From: Streptococcus infantis | GTDB lineage: Bacteria; Bacillota; Bacilli; Lactobacillales; Streptococcaceae | Direction of reading: 5' to 3' | Assembly (NCBI RefSeq): GCF_019929575.1 | Contig: NZ_JAHZPU010000016.1 | Span: forward strand, 1-37,844 | Length of the DNA stretch: 37,844 bases | Shown: positions 1-9,282 of the stretch, piece after piece | How positions within the stretch are numbered: the first letter of the stretch is position 1 | Layout: each line of letters starts with the position of its first letter | The notes under the pieces: model-generated | Told to the model about the DNA's origin: nothing | The model's input: the letters and a program-made list of their open reading frames with translations, nothing else | The model's database searches: none | Made by a program: the position numbers and the translations under genes

Positions 1-42
1 AGCTCACAGCTCACAGCTCACAGCTCACAGCTCACAGCTCAC
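1..42 (+). repeat. Six tandem copies of the heptamer AGCTCAC
   Basis: Six perfect, uninterrupted copies of a 7-bp unit begin at the window edge, so the tract may be longer. The unit has no stop codon in any forward frame. In the frame that stays open to 147 it encodes the 7-residue unit SSQLTAH. Because 7 is not a multiple of 3, gain or loss of one unit shifts the reading frame, the usual basis of slipped-strand phase variation. Confidence 0.9.
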
Positions 43-147
43 GCTGATTATGTAATCGGACGTGTTTTTTGTCAAGCTCTAAAACAGGCTTTTTCACATT
101 TTTGTGAGGAAGCCTTTTATGCTCCCTACGAAAGTGGGGTGGCATAA
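1..147 (+). CDS. 3' end of an unidentified gene containing the heptamer repeats (partial)
   Basis: The frame starting at base 1 is open for 48 codons and ends at TAA 145-147. It begins with two SSQLTAH units and ends ...CEEAFYAPYESGVA. The stop shares one base with the ATG of the methyltransferase gene (TAATG), which suggests translational coupling and supports this being a real coding end. I do not recognise the product. It could be a third component of the downstream restriction-modification locus or an unrelated gene. Most of the gene lies outside the window. Confidence 0.4.
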   Translation, partial: SSQLTAHSSQLTAHADYVIGRVFCQALKQAFSHFCEEAFYAPYESGVA

Positions 148-1130
148 TGGCTGGCTCACTCCACAACGCTAAAAAAGCCAAAAACGATGAGTTTTATACT
201 CGTTATAAAGATATTGCTGAGGAAATGGGGCATTATAGAGAACACTTTAGAGATAAGGTTATCTACTGTAATTGTGATGACCCAACACAATCAAATTTTT
301 GGCGTTATTTTCATAACAATTTTGCTAGTTTGGGTATTAAAAAACTGATAGCAACACATTTTCAAGAAGATAGCGAACCTTCGTATGCTCTGATTTATGA
401 AGGTGGCGATGACTTCAATATGGAAGCTGGAAATATTGAAACTATTTATGGAGATGATGAGTATACCGCTGGAGATTTCCGGAGCGAGGACAGTATAAAC
501 TATCTGAAAGAAGCTGATATTGTTGTGACTAATCCTCCGTTCAGTTTGTTTAGAGAATATATTTCTCAATTAATGGAACATCAAAAAAAATTTATCGTTA
601 TCGGAAACAAAAACTCTGTAACATATAAGGAAATTTTTCCACTTATTCAGAATAACCAAATTTGGATTGGTGCTAGAAGTATGAATTCAGACTTTTGGTT
701 GTATGTTCCAGAGGGAGCTGATTATGAAAAATTGGATGAAGATGGAAAAAAAGTAAAGCATATAATGGGTTGTTGGTTTACTAACTTAGATTTACAAAAA
801 CGACATGATGGTTTATGGCATGTAGGTGATGTATTTGACCAAACAAAAGCTCATAAATATTACGAAGGGTTTGAGAGTAAATACCCTAAATACGATAACT
901 ACGATGCAATAAATGTAGATAATGTTAAAGACATTCCAATTGATTATGATGGTGTAATGGGAGTACCAATAACTTTTATCAATTATTTCAATCCAACTGA
1001 ATTCGAGATTATTAAATTCAGAAAAGGAGATGACGATAAAGATTTAACAATAGATGGGAAACCTCCATATTTCAGAATTTTAGTTAGAAATCTAAATCCA
1101 ATTAGTCGTGATGAAGATAAGGGATATTGA
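147..1130 (+). CDS. EcoRI-family adenine-specific DNA methyltransferase
   Basis: Predicted to transfer a methyl group from S-adenosylmethionine to adenine in a specific DNA site. The protein has 327 residues, close to M.EcoRI. The N-terminus (NAKKAKNDEFYTRYKDI, residues 7-23) matches the start typical of the EcoRI-type methylase family. The catalytic motif IV is TNPPF at about residues 128-132. A segment around residues 150-230 (VIGNKNSVTY, NSDFWLY, GCWFTNLD) also fits the family. The ATG overlaps the stop of the preceding frame by one base. The next gene, a DUF262-HNH nuclease, starts 15 nt downstream behind an AAAGGAG ribosome site, so the two form an operon that looks like a modification-restriction pair. 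The recognition site cannot be read from sequence. Codon use is AT-rich compared with gyrA or asd, consistent with horizontal acquisition. Confidence 0.88.
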   Translation: MAGSLHNAKKAKNDEFYTRYKDIAEEMGHYREHFRDKVIYCNCDDPTQSNFWRYFHNNFASLGIKKLIATHFQEDSEPSYALIYEGGDDFNMEAGNIETIYGDDEYTAGDFRSEDSINYLKEADIVVTNPPFSLFREYISQLMEHQKKFIVIGNKNSVTYKEIFPLIQNNQIWIGARSMNSDFWLYVPEGADYEKLDEDGKKVKHIMGCWFTNLDLQKRHDGLWHVGDVFDQTKAHKYYEGFESKYPKYDNYDAINVDNVKDIPIDYDGVMGVPITFINYFNPTEFEIIKFRKGDDDKDLTIDGKPPYFRILVRNLNPISRDEDKGY

Positions 1131-1145
1131 TAAAAGGAGAATAAA

Positions 1146-2384
1146 ATGAAAGTAAGAAGATTAAGAGATATACTTGATAGACCATTCACTATCAGAGATC
1201 TAGCTAGTGGGTATACCAATAATGATGATGGTGCTACTACTGACGCTGTAAAAGGATATAATGGTAACTTGAATATTCGTCCTTCTTATCAGAGAAATAG
1301 CGTATATAACGAAGATAAGAGACAAGCTGTAATTCAAACCGTTTTAGATGAGTGTCCTTTAGGTATTATGTACTGGGTTGATTTAGGAAACGGACAATAT
1401 GAAGTTCTCGATGGTCAACAACGTATTTTAGCTATTTGTAATTATGTTATGGGGAATTACTCTGTAAAATCAAGTAAATTTCCATCCAGTGCTCCACAAC
1501 AAGATTTCCCAAATCTTCAGATGAACCTAACTGACTTAGCAGAACAAATTCTTGATTATGAGTTAGACATATATGTTTGTGAAGGAACTGCTTCCGAAAA
1601 AATGAAATGGTTTCATGTTATCAATACAGCAGGCGAACCATTAAATGAGCAAGAATTAAGAAACTCTGCTTATACAGGAACTTGGCTTTCTGATGCTAAA
1701 CAAAGATTTTCAACAAAGACTGGACGTGGCGTTGTACTTGCTGACGAGAATCCGAATAATGATAAAGCAGAACCACTATTAAATGGTAATTGGAATAGAC
1801 AAGAGTATCTACAAACTGCTATTAAATGGGCTTCACAAAATGATAATGACGATAGTACAAATACAATCGAAGATTATATGTTGAAGCATCAAGGAGATGC
1901 AGATGCTTCTGAATTATGGCAAAATTTTTCTGCCATAATTGAATGGGTTCGTGGAAAGTTTATAAGCTATCAAAACAGTTTGAAAGGGATGGATTGGGGA
2001 ACAATCTACAAAGAGTATCAATTAGGACAGTTAGACAACAATATCATCAAAAATAGTGCTTCTGTCATTAACGAAAAAATTGCAGAGTTGGTAAATGATG
2101 ATGAAGTCACAACTAAAATGAAAGGGATTTATCAGTACATCATTTACGGAGATTCCAAATATCTCCAACTTAGAGCTTTTGATGATAAAACCATCAAGCA
2201 AAAATATGAAGAACAGAGCCATCACTGCGTTTATTGTGTGGATGAAGGAAACAACAGAGAGTATGCTCTTAAAGAACTAGCAGGCGACCATATTACACCG
2301 TGGTCTTTAGGTGGAAAAACTGTCCCTGAAAATTGCCAACTATTATGTAAAAAGCACAACTCTTCAAAAGGGAACAACTATTAA
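1146..2384 (+). CDS. DUF262 (ParB/GmrSD-like) protein with C-terminal HNH nuclease domain; likely restriction endonuclease
   Basis: 412 residues. The N-terminal half is a DUF262 domain with the family signature IRPSYQR (about residues 44-50) and DGQQR (89-93). The C-terminal 55 residues form an HNH module: a CVYC zinc knuckle (361-364), GDHITPW carrying the first His (382), ENCQLLC with the Asn (396), and KKHN with the last His (404). DUF262 proteins include the NTP-dependent GmrS/D restriction enzymes, and DUF262-HNH fusions are found in defence loci. Its position directly after an EcoRI-type adenine methylase suggests it is the nuclease partner. Whether it cuts unmodified DNA (classical type II-like) or modified DNA (type IV-like) cannot be decided here. 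The start is the ATG preceded by AAAGGAG. A terminator follows the stop. Confidence 0.82.
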   Translation: MKVRRLRDILDRPFTIRDLASGYTNNDDGATTDAVKGYNGNLNIRPSYQRNSVYNEDKRQAVIQTVLDECPLGIMYWVDLGNGQYEVLDGQQRILAICNYVMGNYSVKSSKFPSSAPQQDFPNLQMNLTDLAEQILDYELDIYVCEGTASEKMKWFHVINTAGEPLNEQELRNSAYTGTWLSDAKQRFSTKTGRGVVLADENPNNDKAEPLLNGNWNRQEYLQTAIKWASQNDNDDSTNTIEDYMLKHQGDADASELWQNFSAIIEWVRGKFISYQNSLKGMDWGTIYKEYQLGQLDNNIIKNSASVINEKIAELVNDDEVTTKMKGIYQYIIYGDSKYLQLRAFDDKTIKQKYEEQSHHCVYCVDEGNNREYALKELAGDHITPWSLGGKTVPENCQLLCKKHNSSKGNNY

Positions 2385-2387
2385 AAT

Positions 2388-2425
2388 TGAAAAGGCGACT
2401 TCCAAAACGGAAATCGTCTTTTTTG
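2388..2425 (+). terminator. Rho-independent terminator after the DUF262-HNH gene
   Basis: AAGGCGACTTCC and GGAAATCGTCTT can pair (with G-U pairs) around a short AAAAC loop and are followed by a run of T. It ends the methylase-nuclease operon and isolates it from ccdA. Confidence 0.75.
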
Positions 2426-2512
2426 ATATTCTCATAAATACAATATGTTGTTGGTGGTGTAAACTGGTATATAGTTCCCTTATTTTTTATTTCTGTCTTT
2501 ATAGCTGGGGTC

Positions 2513-3175
2513 TTGTCATTCTTTTCTCCCTGTATATTTCCCTTGTTACCAGTCTACGCAGGTGTCCTGCTAGATGATCAAGAGAAGTCAAAGACATTTC
2601 GTTTTTTAGGTAGGGATGTTGCCTGGTCAGGATTGATTCGTACCCTTTGTTTCATTGCTGGTATCTCTCTCATTTTCTTTATTCTTGGGTTTGGAGCAGG
2701 ATTCCTTGGGAATTTACTTTATGCTGACTGGTTCCGTTATGTTATGGGAATCATGATTATCATACTGGGATTGCATCAGATGGAAATTCTTCATCTGCAA
2801 AAATTGGAGGTACAAAAAACTGTAACATTTAAGCAAAAACAGTCTAGTAAATATCTGTCGGCCTTTTTACTGGGTATCAGCTTCAGCTTTGGCTGGACTC
2901 CATGTATAGGCCCAGTTTTAAGTTCTGTTTTAGCACTGGCTGCCTCAGGAGGAAATGGAGCTCTTCAGGGGGCCTTATTAACTCTCATTTACACTCTCGG
3001 AATGGCGCTTCCATTTTTAATTCTGGCCTTGGCATCAGGTCTTGTCATGCCTTATTTTAGTAGAATCAAATCCCACATACTTTTATTAAAGAAAATTGGT
3101 GGTTTATTGATCATTCTCATGGGAATTTTATTAATGTTGGGACAGTTAAATGTCTTATCTGGAATATTAGGATAA
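2513..3175 (+). CDS. ccdA: CcdA-type cytochrome c biogenesis/thiol-disulfide transmembrane protein, 5' end abnormal
   Basis: CcdA proteins pass electrons across the membrane to extracytoplasmic thioredoxin-like proteins. The sequence shows about six hydrophobic segments and the two conserved Cys-Pro sites: SPCIFPLLPVY near the start and WTPCIGP near residue 123. The first near-standard start is TTG at 2513, but this would cut the first membrane helix. Homologous sequence (PLFFISVFIAGVLSFFSP) continues in frame upstream to about 2477, and the frame is open back to 2438 with no ATG, GTG or TTG. The native start appears to have been lost or replaced where the accessory DNA joins. The gene is followed, 12 nt after its stop, by a thioredoxin lipoprotein gene, the usual partner. 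Activity depends on whether TTG 2513, or a rare ATT/ATA, is used. Confidence 0.75.
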   Translation: MSFFSPCIFPLLPVYAGVLLDDQEKSKTFRFLGRDVAWSGLIRTLCFIAGISLIFFILGFGAGFLGNLLYADWFRYVMGIMIIILGLHQMEILHLQKLEVQKTVTFKQKQSSKYLSAFLLGISFSFGWTPCIGPVLSSVLALAASGGNGALQGALLTLIYTLGMALPFLILALASGLVMPYFSRIKSHILLLKKIGGLLIILMGILLMLGQLNVLSGILG

Positions 3176-3187
3176 AAGGAGTTATCT

Positions 3188-3751
3188 ATGAAAAAAATTA
3201 TCTATTTTGGACTTAGTTTCTTGTCTCTCTTACTTCTGATTGCTTGTGGCAAGGAAGAGAAAAAATCAAGTCAAGAAAATCAACCGACTCAGACACAGCA
3301 GCAAACAACTGTGAAGCAAGTGGCTGTAGGAGCAGAAGCACCTGATTTTACGCTTCAATCGATGGATGGAAAAGAAGTGAAATTATCTGACTATAAAGGT
3401 AAAAAAGTCTATATTAAATTTTGGGCATCTTGGTGTGGACCATGTAAGAAGAGTATGCCAGAATTGATGGAGCTTGCTGCTAAGGAAGATCGTGATTTCG
3501 AAATTTTATCTGTCATTGCGCCAGGACTTCAAGGTGAAAAAACTGTAGAGCAATTTCCAAAATGGTTTGAGGAACAAGGCTATAAAGACATTCCTGTTTT
3601 ATATGATACAAAAGGAGCTGTTTTTCAAGCTTATCAAATTCGAAGCATCCCTACAGAGTATCTAATTGATTCACAGGGTAAAATTGCTAAGATTCAATTA
3701 GGAGCGATTAGTAATGCAGATGCAGAAGCAGCATTTGCTCAAATGAAATAA
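3188..3751 (+). CDS. TlpA/ResA-like thioredoxin-fold lipoprotein (Etrx type)
   Basis: Extracytoplasmic thiol-disulfide oxidoreductase anchored to the membrane. The 187-residue protein starts with MKK, a hydrophobic helix and a lipobox LIAC (Cys20), followed by a charged, Gln/Thr-rich linker to about residue 45. The AhpC/TSA-thioredoxin domain follows, with the active site WASWCGPCKK (about residues 77-86) and the cis-Pro region SIPTEYLID (about 156-164). It lies 12 nt after ccdA with an AAAGGAG ribosome site. In pneumococcus comparable pairs (CcdA with Etrx1 or Etrx2) reduce methionine sulfoxide reductase MsrAB. No msrAB is adjacent here, so the partner must be encoded elsewhere. The family assignment is firm; the exact Etrx paralogue is not. 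Confidence 0.88.
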   Translation: MKKIIYFGLSFLSLLLLIACGKEEKKSSQENQPTQTQQQTTVKQVAVGAEAPDFTLQSMDGKEVKLSDYKGKKVYIKFWASWCGPCKKSMPELMELAAKEDRDFEILSVIAPGLQGEKTVEQFPKWFEEQGYKDIPVLYDTKGAVFQAYQIRSIPTEYLIDSQGKIAKIQLGAISNADAEAAFAQMK

Positions 3752-3764
3752 AGTAATGAAATCA

Positions 3765-3951
3765 TAGAGAGTGGGACAGAAATCGGTAATTCGTTAGAAT
3801 TCGATTTCGTCGTCCCACCTCCGCACAGTTGAGTAGGGCTGTAAAAGCTGATGAAATCAGCGTAGTAGAGCCCACTCAACCACTGCGTCTTGCTCGACAA
3901 TCCAAAGACAATTGAGAGGCTAGAACTTTAGTTCCAACCTCTTGTCTCAGA
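3765..3951 (+). repeat. Structured intergenic repeat, copy 1 (inverted copy at 31124-31303)
   Basis: Three hairpin modules in a row. First, GTGGGAC (3771-3777) pairs with GTCCCAC (3812-3818), with inner pairing AAATCG/CGATTT. Second, GCACAGTTGAGTAGGGCT pairs with AGCCCACTCAACCACTGC (about 3823-3886), enclosing GCTGAT/ATCAGC. Third, a terminator-like GAGAGG...CCTCTT stem. The reverse complement of 31124-31303 is nearly identical over the first two modules. It lies just after the thioredoxin gene, where it can act as its terminator. Confidence 0.8.
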
Positions 3952-3954
3952 GCT

Positions 3955-4695
3955 ATAAGCCCAAATTACCAGCCAGCGTCTTTAGGCGCTGGCTTTTACC
4001 TTGTTCAAGCCGACTCGTCACTTACCTCTTAAAGAGGCTTTAGTATTACTTAGCACTATCCCTAAGGGATCCTCATATTCTTTTACACTTAATTTATCTA
4101 ATACCATATCATGCTTTACTCGTTCTCAAATTTTCATACTCGTGAATAAATCATCCACTGGATACTTTCTTTACTCTTGAATAGATTTCTTAATTGTGAC
4201 TTCATTAAGCCCTACTGTACTCACATAATAATCTTCCGTCCAGAAATGTCTATTCCCAAACTTATACTTGAGGTTAGCGTGTTTGTCAAGCATCATGAGT
4301 GCACTCTTACCTTTTAAATAACCCATGAAGCTCGAAACACTTATCTTTGGTGGAATAATTACTAACATATGTACATGGTCTGGCATCAAGTGTCCTTCGA
4401 TAATTTCAACTCCTTTATAACTACACAAGCGATGAAATAATTCACCTAAACTACTTCAATATTGATTATAGATGACTTTTCGTCTATACTTAGGGATGAA
4501 CACAATGTGATAGAACAGTGCCACTTTGTGTGCGATAAACTATGAGCCTTTTGTGCCATATTTTTTTCCTTTCGCTTTACAATTGGCTTGAACTCCTTTA
4601 TTGTATCGCGTTTGGAGTTTTTTGGTATAACCTTCGACGCGCACTCGCATAGCGGGTGGTTTATTTGGCTCCCAACTCACGTATCGAGAAGAACT
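3955..4695 (-). mobile_element. Decayed IS200/IS605-type insertion sequence (boundaries approximate)
   Basis: Contains a degenerate Y1 transposase gene on the minus strand and, downstream of it, a perfect hairpin AGCCAGCG...CGCTGGCT at about 3974-3997, typical of the terminal hairpins of this family. IS200-type elements have no inverted repeats and make no target duplication, so the exact ends cannot be set from sequence alone. With the structured repeat and the ldh terminator, it accounts for the gene-free stretch 3752-4754. Confidence 0.75.
4053..4559 (-). pseudogene. tnpA: Broken IS200-type Y1 transposase (tnpA)
   Basis: Read on the minus strand, the gene starts MAQKAHSLSHTKWHC at 4559. 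It then frameshifts into YHIVFIPKYRRKVIYNQY, meets a TGA in place of an expected Arg codon, and continues SSLGELFHRLCSYKG. The longest intact piece (4171-4428) holds the metal-binding HUH motif PDHVHM and the SVSSFMGYLKGKSALM block characteristic of IS200 TnpA. The segment with the catalytic Tyr is present (EDYYVSTVG). After KKSIQE a stop appears; about 50 bp of foreign-looking sequence separates this from the recognisable C-terminal tail KHDMVLDKLSVKEYEDP. At least one frameshift, one nonsense change and one insertion make it non-functional. Confidence 0.85.
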
Positions 4696-4711
4696 AATAG
4701 TCACATAATAT

Positions 4712-4744
4712 AAAAATGTCTAGACAGACCGTCTAGACATTTTT
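4712..4744 (-). terminator. ldh terminator
   Basis: Perfect 14-bp inverted repeat AAAAATGTCTAGAC / GTCTAGACATTTTT with a 5-nt loop, 10 nt after the ldh stop. It reads as a terminator on the minus strand, and on the plus strand also ends in a T run. Confidence 0.9.
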
Positions 4745-4754
4745 TTAACTTAAA

Positions 4755-5821
<1,067 letters not shown>

Positions 5822-5843
5822 GGATATAACATCCAGTTGTTGA

Positions 5844-5857
5844 TGTAAACGTTTTAG
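5844..5857. promoter_or_regulatory. Candidate CcpA cre site between ldh and gyrA
   Basis: TGTAAACGTTTTAG matches the cre pattern (TGNAANCGNNNNCA) except at the last two positions. It lies 22 bp upstream of the ldh -35, a position compatible with CcpA activation of ldh as known for the lactococcal las operon, and just upstream of the gyrA promoter. Confidence 0.5.
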
Positions 5858-5870
5858 GTGTGTCCAAAGA

Positions 5871-5899
5871 CTGAAATATAGGCTAAACTATGGTATAAT
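5871..5899 (+). promoter_or_regulatory. gyrA promoter (extended -10)
   Basis: TATAAT at 5894-5899 is preceded by TGG (5891-5893), an extended -10. The matching -35 position, 5871-5876, reads CTGAAA, which is weak, as is common with extended -10 promoters. The gyrA start lies about 30 nt downstream of the predicted transcription start. Confidence 0.7.
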
Positions 5900-5936
5900 A
5901 TATCTAGTTACTAATAGTGAAATGAGGCATTTTTTA

Positions 5937-8405
5937 ATGCAAGATAAAAATTTAGTGAATGTCAATCTGACAAAGGAGATGAAGACCAGCTTTATCGACT
6001 ACGCCATGAGTGTAATCGTCTCGCGGGCTCTTCCTGATGTTCGTGATGGATTGAAACCTGTTCATCGTCGTATTTTGTACGGAATGAACGAATTAGGAGT
6101 TACCCCTGATAAACCTCATAAGAAATCTGCCCGTATTACAGGGGATGTTATGGGTAAATACCACCCACACGGAGACTCATCTATCTACGAAGCCATGGTT
6201 CGTATGGCTCAATGGTGGAGCTACCGCTATATGCTTGTAGATGGGCATGGTAACTTTGGTTCCATGGACGGTGATGGTGCTGCCGCTCAGCGTTATACCG
6301 AAGCACGTATGAGTAAGATCGCTCTTGAAATGCTTCGCGATATCAATAAAAATACAGTTGATTTCGTTGATAACTACGATGCCAATGAACGTGAACCCTT
6401 GGTTCTCCCAGCTCGTTTCCCCAACCTCTTAGTCAATGGGGCTACAGGTATTGCTGTTGGTATGGCGACTAATATTCCGCCACATAACTTGGGCGAAACA
6501 ATTGACGCTGTAAAACTGGTCATGGATAATCCAGAAGTTACGACCAAGGACTTGATGGAGGTCTTACCTGGTCCAGACTTCCCAACTGGTGCCCTTATTA
6601 TGGGGAAATCAGGTATTCATAAGGCATATGAGACTGGTAAAGGTTCTATTGTCCTTCGTTCTCGTACAGAAATCGAGGAAACTAAAACTGGTCGCGAACG
6701 TATCGTTGTAACAGAGTTTCCATACATGGTTAATAAAACCAAAGTTCATGAACATATTGTGCGTTTAGTTCAAGAAAAACGTATCGAAGGAATTACTGCC
6801 GTTCGTGACGAATCAAACCGTGAGGGTGTTCGCTTTGTTATCGAAGTGAAACGTGATGCGTCTGCCAATGTTATTTTGAACAACTTGTTCAAGATGACTC
6901 AAATGCAAACTAGCTTTGGATTTAACATGCTGGCTATCCAGAATGGTGTACCAAAGATTCTGTCTCTTCGTCAAATCTTGGATGCTTATATTGAGCATCA
7001 AAAAGAAGTAGTTACACGTCGTACTCAATTTGACAAAGAGAAGGCTGAAGCGCGTGCACACATCTTGGAAGGTTTGCTGATTGCTCTGGATCATATTGAT
7101 GAAGTTATTCGTATCATTCGTGCCAGTGAAACGGATGCAGAAGCCCAAGCTGAATTGATGAGCAAGTTCAAGTTATCTGAACGTCAAAGTCAAGCAATTC
7201 TCGATATGCGTCTTCGCCGTTTGACAGGTTTGGAACGTGATAAGATTCAGTCAGAATATGACGAACTCATTGCCTTGATTGCTGATTTGGCAGATATTCT
7301 TGCAAAACCAGAACGTGTAGCACAAATCATCAAAGAAGAACTAGATGAAGTCAAACGTAAGTTTGGTGATCCACGTCGTACTGAATTAATGGTTGGTGAA
7401 GTTTTGACGCTTGAAGATGAAGACTTGATTGAAGAGTCTGATGTTCTCATTACTCTATCAAATAAAGGCTATATCAAACGTTTGGACCAAGACGAGTTTA
7501 CAGCTCAAAAACGTGGTGGACGAGGCGTTCAAGGTACAGGAGTTAAGGACGATGACTTTGTGCGTGAATTGGTTTCAACGAGTACTCACGATCACTTGCT
7601 ATTCTTCACCAATAAGGGGCGTGTCTACCGACTTAAAGGATATGAAATTCCAGAATACGGTCGTACAGCTAAAGGTTTGCCAGTTGTCAATCTTTTGAAA
7701 CTGGATGAAGGTGAAAGCATTCAAACCATTATTAATGTTGAATCCGAACGTAGTGATGATGCCTACCTTTTCTTTACAACTCGAGCTGGTATTGTTAAGA
7801 GAACCAGCGTCAAAGAATTTGCCAATATTCGTCAAAATGGTCTGAAAGCCTTGAATCTTAAAGATGAGGACGAGTTGATTAATGTTCTTCTTACTCAAGA
7901 AGATACTGACATCATTATCGGAACTAAGTTAGGTTATGCAGTTCGTTTTAACCAGTCTTCAGTTCGCAGTATGAGTCGTAGTGCTACAGGTGTTAAAGGT
8001 GTAAATCTCCGTGAAGGGGATGCAGTAGTTGGAGCAAGAGTGATTACTGACCAAGATGAGGTCCTTATTATTACTGAAAAAGGTTACGGTAAGCGTACAG
8101 TTGCGACTGAATACCCAACAAAAGGGCGTGCCGGTAAGGGAATGAAAACAGCCAATGTTACCGAAAAAAATGGTCCTCTGGCTGGTCTCTTAACAGTAAA
8201 CGGTGAAGAAGACCTGATGATTATCACTGACACAGGTGTCATGATTCGAACAAATGTTGCCAATATTTCACAAACGGGACGTTCAACTATGGGAGTAAAA
8301 GTGATGCGTCTAGATCAAGATGCTAAGATTGTGACTTTTACAAGTGTTGCTGCAGCAGAAAAAGAAGAAGTTGGGGCAGAACAGGAAACAGAAAGTGAAG
8401 CATAA
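5937..8405 (+). CDS. gyrA: DNA gyrase subunit A
   Basis: Breakage-reunion subunit of gyrase, which introduces negative supercoils with GyrB. 822 residues from [10 protein letters not shown], the pneumococcal length. This ATG has a TGAGG ribosome site about 10 nt upstream; an ATG five codons earlier overlaps that site and is rejected. The catalytic Tyr is Tyr120 in [10 protein letters not shown]. The quinolone-determining region [12 protein letters not shown] carries Ser81 and Glu85, the wild-type residues at the two main resistance positions. The C-terminal DNA-wrapping domain has the GyrA box as QKRGGRG and repeated beta-pinwheel blades to about residue 800, then an acidic tail. The stop overlaps the srtA ATG by one base, so the two are translationally coupled. 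Confidence 0.98.
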   Translation: MQDKNLVNVNLTKEMKTSFIDYAMSVIVSRALPDVRDGLKPVHRRILYGMNELGVTPDKPHKKSARITGDVMGKYHPHGDSSIYEAMVRMAQWWSYRYMLVDGHGNFGSMDGDGAAAQRYTEARMSKIALEMLRDINKNTVDFVDNYDANEREPLVLPARFPNLLVNGATGIAVGMATNIPPHNLGETIDAVKLVMDNPEVTTKDLMEVLPGPDFPTGALIMGKSGIHKAYETGKGSIVLRSRTEIEETKTGRERIVVTEFPYMVNKTKVHEHIVRLVQEKRIEGITAVRDESNREGVRFVIEVKRDASANVILNNLFKMTQMQTSFGFNMLAIQNGVPKILSLRQILDAYIEHQKEVVTRRTQFDKEKAEARAHILEGLLIALDHIDEVIRIIRASETDAEAQAELMSKFKLSERQSQAILDMRLRRLTGLERDKIQSEYDELIALIADLADILAKPERVAQIIKEELDEVKRKFGDPRRTELMVGEVLTLEDEDLIEESDVLITLSNKGYIKRLDQDEFTAQKRGGRGVQGTGVKDDDFVRELVSTSTHDHLLFFTNKGRVYRLKGYEIPEYGRTAKGLPVVNLLKLDEGESIQTIINVESERSDDAYLFFTTRAGIVKRTSVKEFANIRQNGLKALNLKDEDELINVLLTQEDTDIIIGTKLGYAVRFNQSSVRSMSRSATGVKGVNLREGDAVVGARVITDQDEVLIITEKGYGKRTVATEYPTKGRAGKGMKTANVTEKNGPLAGLLTVNGEEDLMIITDTGVMIRTNVANISQTGRSTMGVKVMRLDQDAKIVTFTSVAAAEKEEVGAEQETESEA

Positions 8406-9154
8406 TGTCTCATAAAAAGAATCAAAGTAAAAAAAATAAACGTAAGAATCTGCTGATTAACATACTGGCAGGGTTCCTAATCTTGTTATCCATCGCTTTA
8501 ATCTTCAATGCTAATATTCGTGATATGTTCATGATTTGGAATACTAATAAGTATCAGGTCAGTCAAGTGACGAAGGAAGAGATTGAAGAGAACAAAGAAA
8601 CAGAAGGAAATTTCGATTTTGACTCTGTAAAATCACTTTCCTCGGAAGCAGTCCTATCAGCTCAATGGAATTCCCAGCAACTTCCAGTAATTGGAGGGAT
8701 TGCCATTCCAGAGCTTGAAATGAACCTACCAATATTTAAGGGGCTCGATAATGTTAACCTCTTTTATGGTGCTGGTACAATGAAAGCCAATCAGGTAATG
8801 GGGGAAGGAAATTATTCTCTAGCAAGTCACCGGATATTTGCAGGTGAAAATGCAGACAAGAAATTATTTTCTCCTCTAGCTCGTGCTGAGAAAGGGATGA
8901 AAATTTATCTTACTGATAAAGAAAAAGTTTATACATACGAAATTGAAGAAGTTAAAATTGTAACTCCTGATCGCGTAGATGTAATTGACGAACGTGATGG
9001 AATTAAAGAAATTACCTTAGTAACCTGTGAAGATGCTAATGCCGTTGAGAGGATTATCGTTAAAGGAAATTTAACAGAAATAAAATCTTATGCAGAAACT
9101 CCATCAGATATCTTAGAAGCCTTTAATAAACCCTATAAACAATTTTATGAATAG
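8405..9154 (+). CDS. srtA: Class A sortase
   Basis: Membrane-bound transpeptidase that cleaves LPXTG proteins and attaches them to the cell wall. 249 residues: a Lys-rich cytoplasmic start, one signal-anchor helix (about residues 15-34), a linker, and the sortase beta-barrel. The catalytic residues are visible: His142 in SLASHRI, Cys208 in TLVTCED and Arg216 in ERIIV. Its ATG shares one base with the gyrA stop (TAATG), so its expression is probably tied to gyrA, an arrangement known in streptococci. A strong terminator follows at 9160-9193. Confidence 0.96.
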   Translation: MSHKKNQSKKNKRKNLLINILAGFLILLSIALIFNANIRDMFMIWNTNKYQVSQVTKEEIEENKETEGNFDFDSVKSLSSEAVLSAQWNSQQLPVIGGIAIPELEMNLPIFKGLDNVNLFYGAGTMKANQVMGEGNYSLASHRIFAGENADKKLFSPLARAEKGMKIYLTDKEKVYTYEIEEVKIVTPDRVDVIDERDGIKEITLVTCEDANAVERIIVKGNLTEIKSYAETPSDILEAFNKPYKQFYE

Positions 9155-9159
9155 TAGAA

Positions 9160-9193
9160 GAGGTTGGGATAAAAGAGCCCGACCTCACTTTTT
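9160..9193 (+). terminator. gyrA-srtA terminator
   Basis: GAGGTTGGG (9160-9168) pairs with CCCGACCTC (9178-9186), followed by TTTTT at 9189-9193. It begins 6 nt after the srtA stop. Confidence 0.88.
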
Positions 9194-9282
9194 ATTAGCA
9201 ATCAAACTTTGACGCGGTAGCTGATTGAACTTTTTGTTCGTCTTTTAGACTCCAAAAAGCTCCTAATCATCCTCGCGGGGCT

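Noticed and set aside
1..42. Short tandem repeats as a CRISPR array
   Set aside because: The unit is 7 bp with no spacers, so this is a simple tandem repeat.
2311..2577. 88-residue frame spanning the nuclease end, terminator and ccdA start
   Set aside because: It crosses a terminator, overlaps two better-supported genes in other frames and has no recognisable domain.
5922..5936. Upstream ATG for gyrA (MRHFL...)
   Set aside because: It lies within the ribosome site TGAGG of the conserved MQDKN start.
6018..6200. Fluoroquinolone-resistance changes in gyrA
   Set aside because: Ser81 and Glu85 are the wild-type residues, so no classical resistance change is present in GyrA; parC is not in the window.
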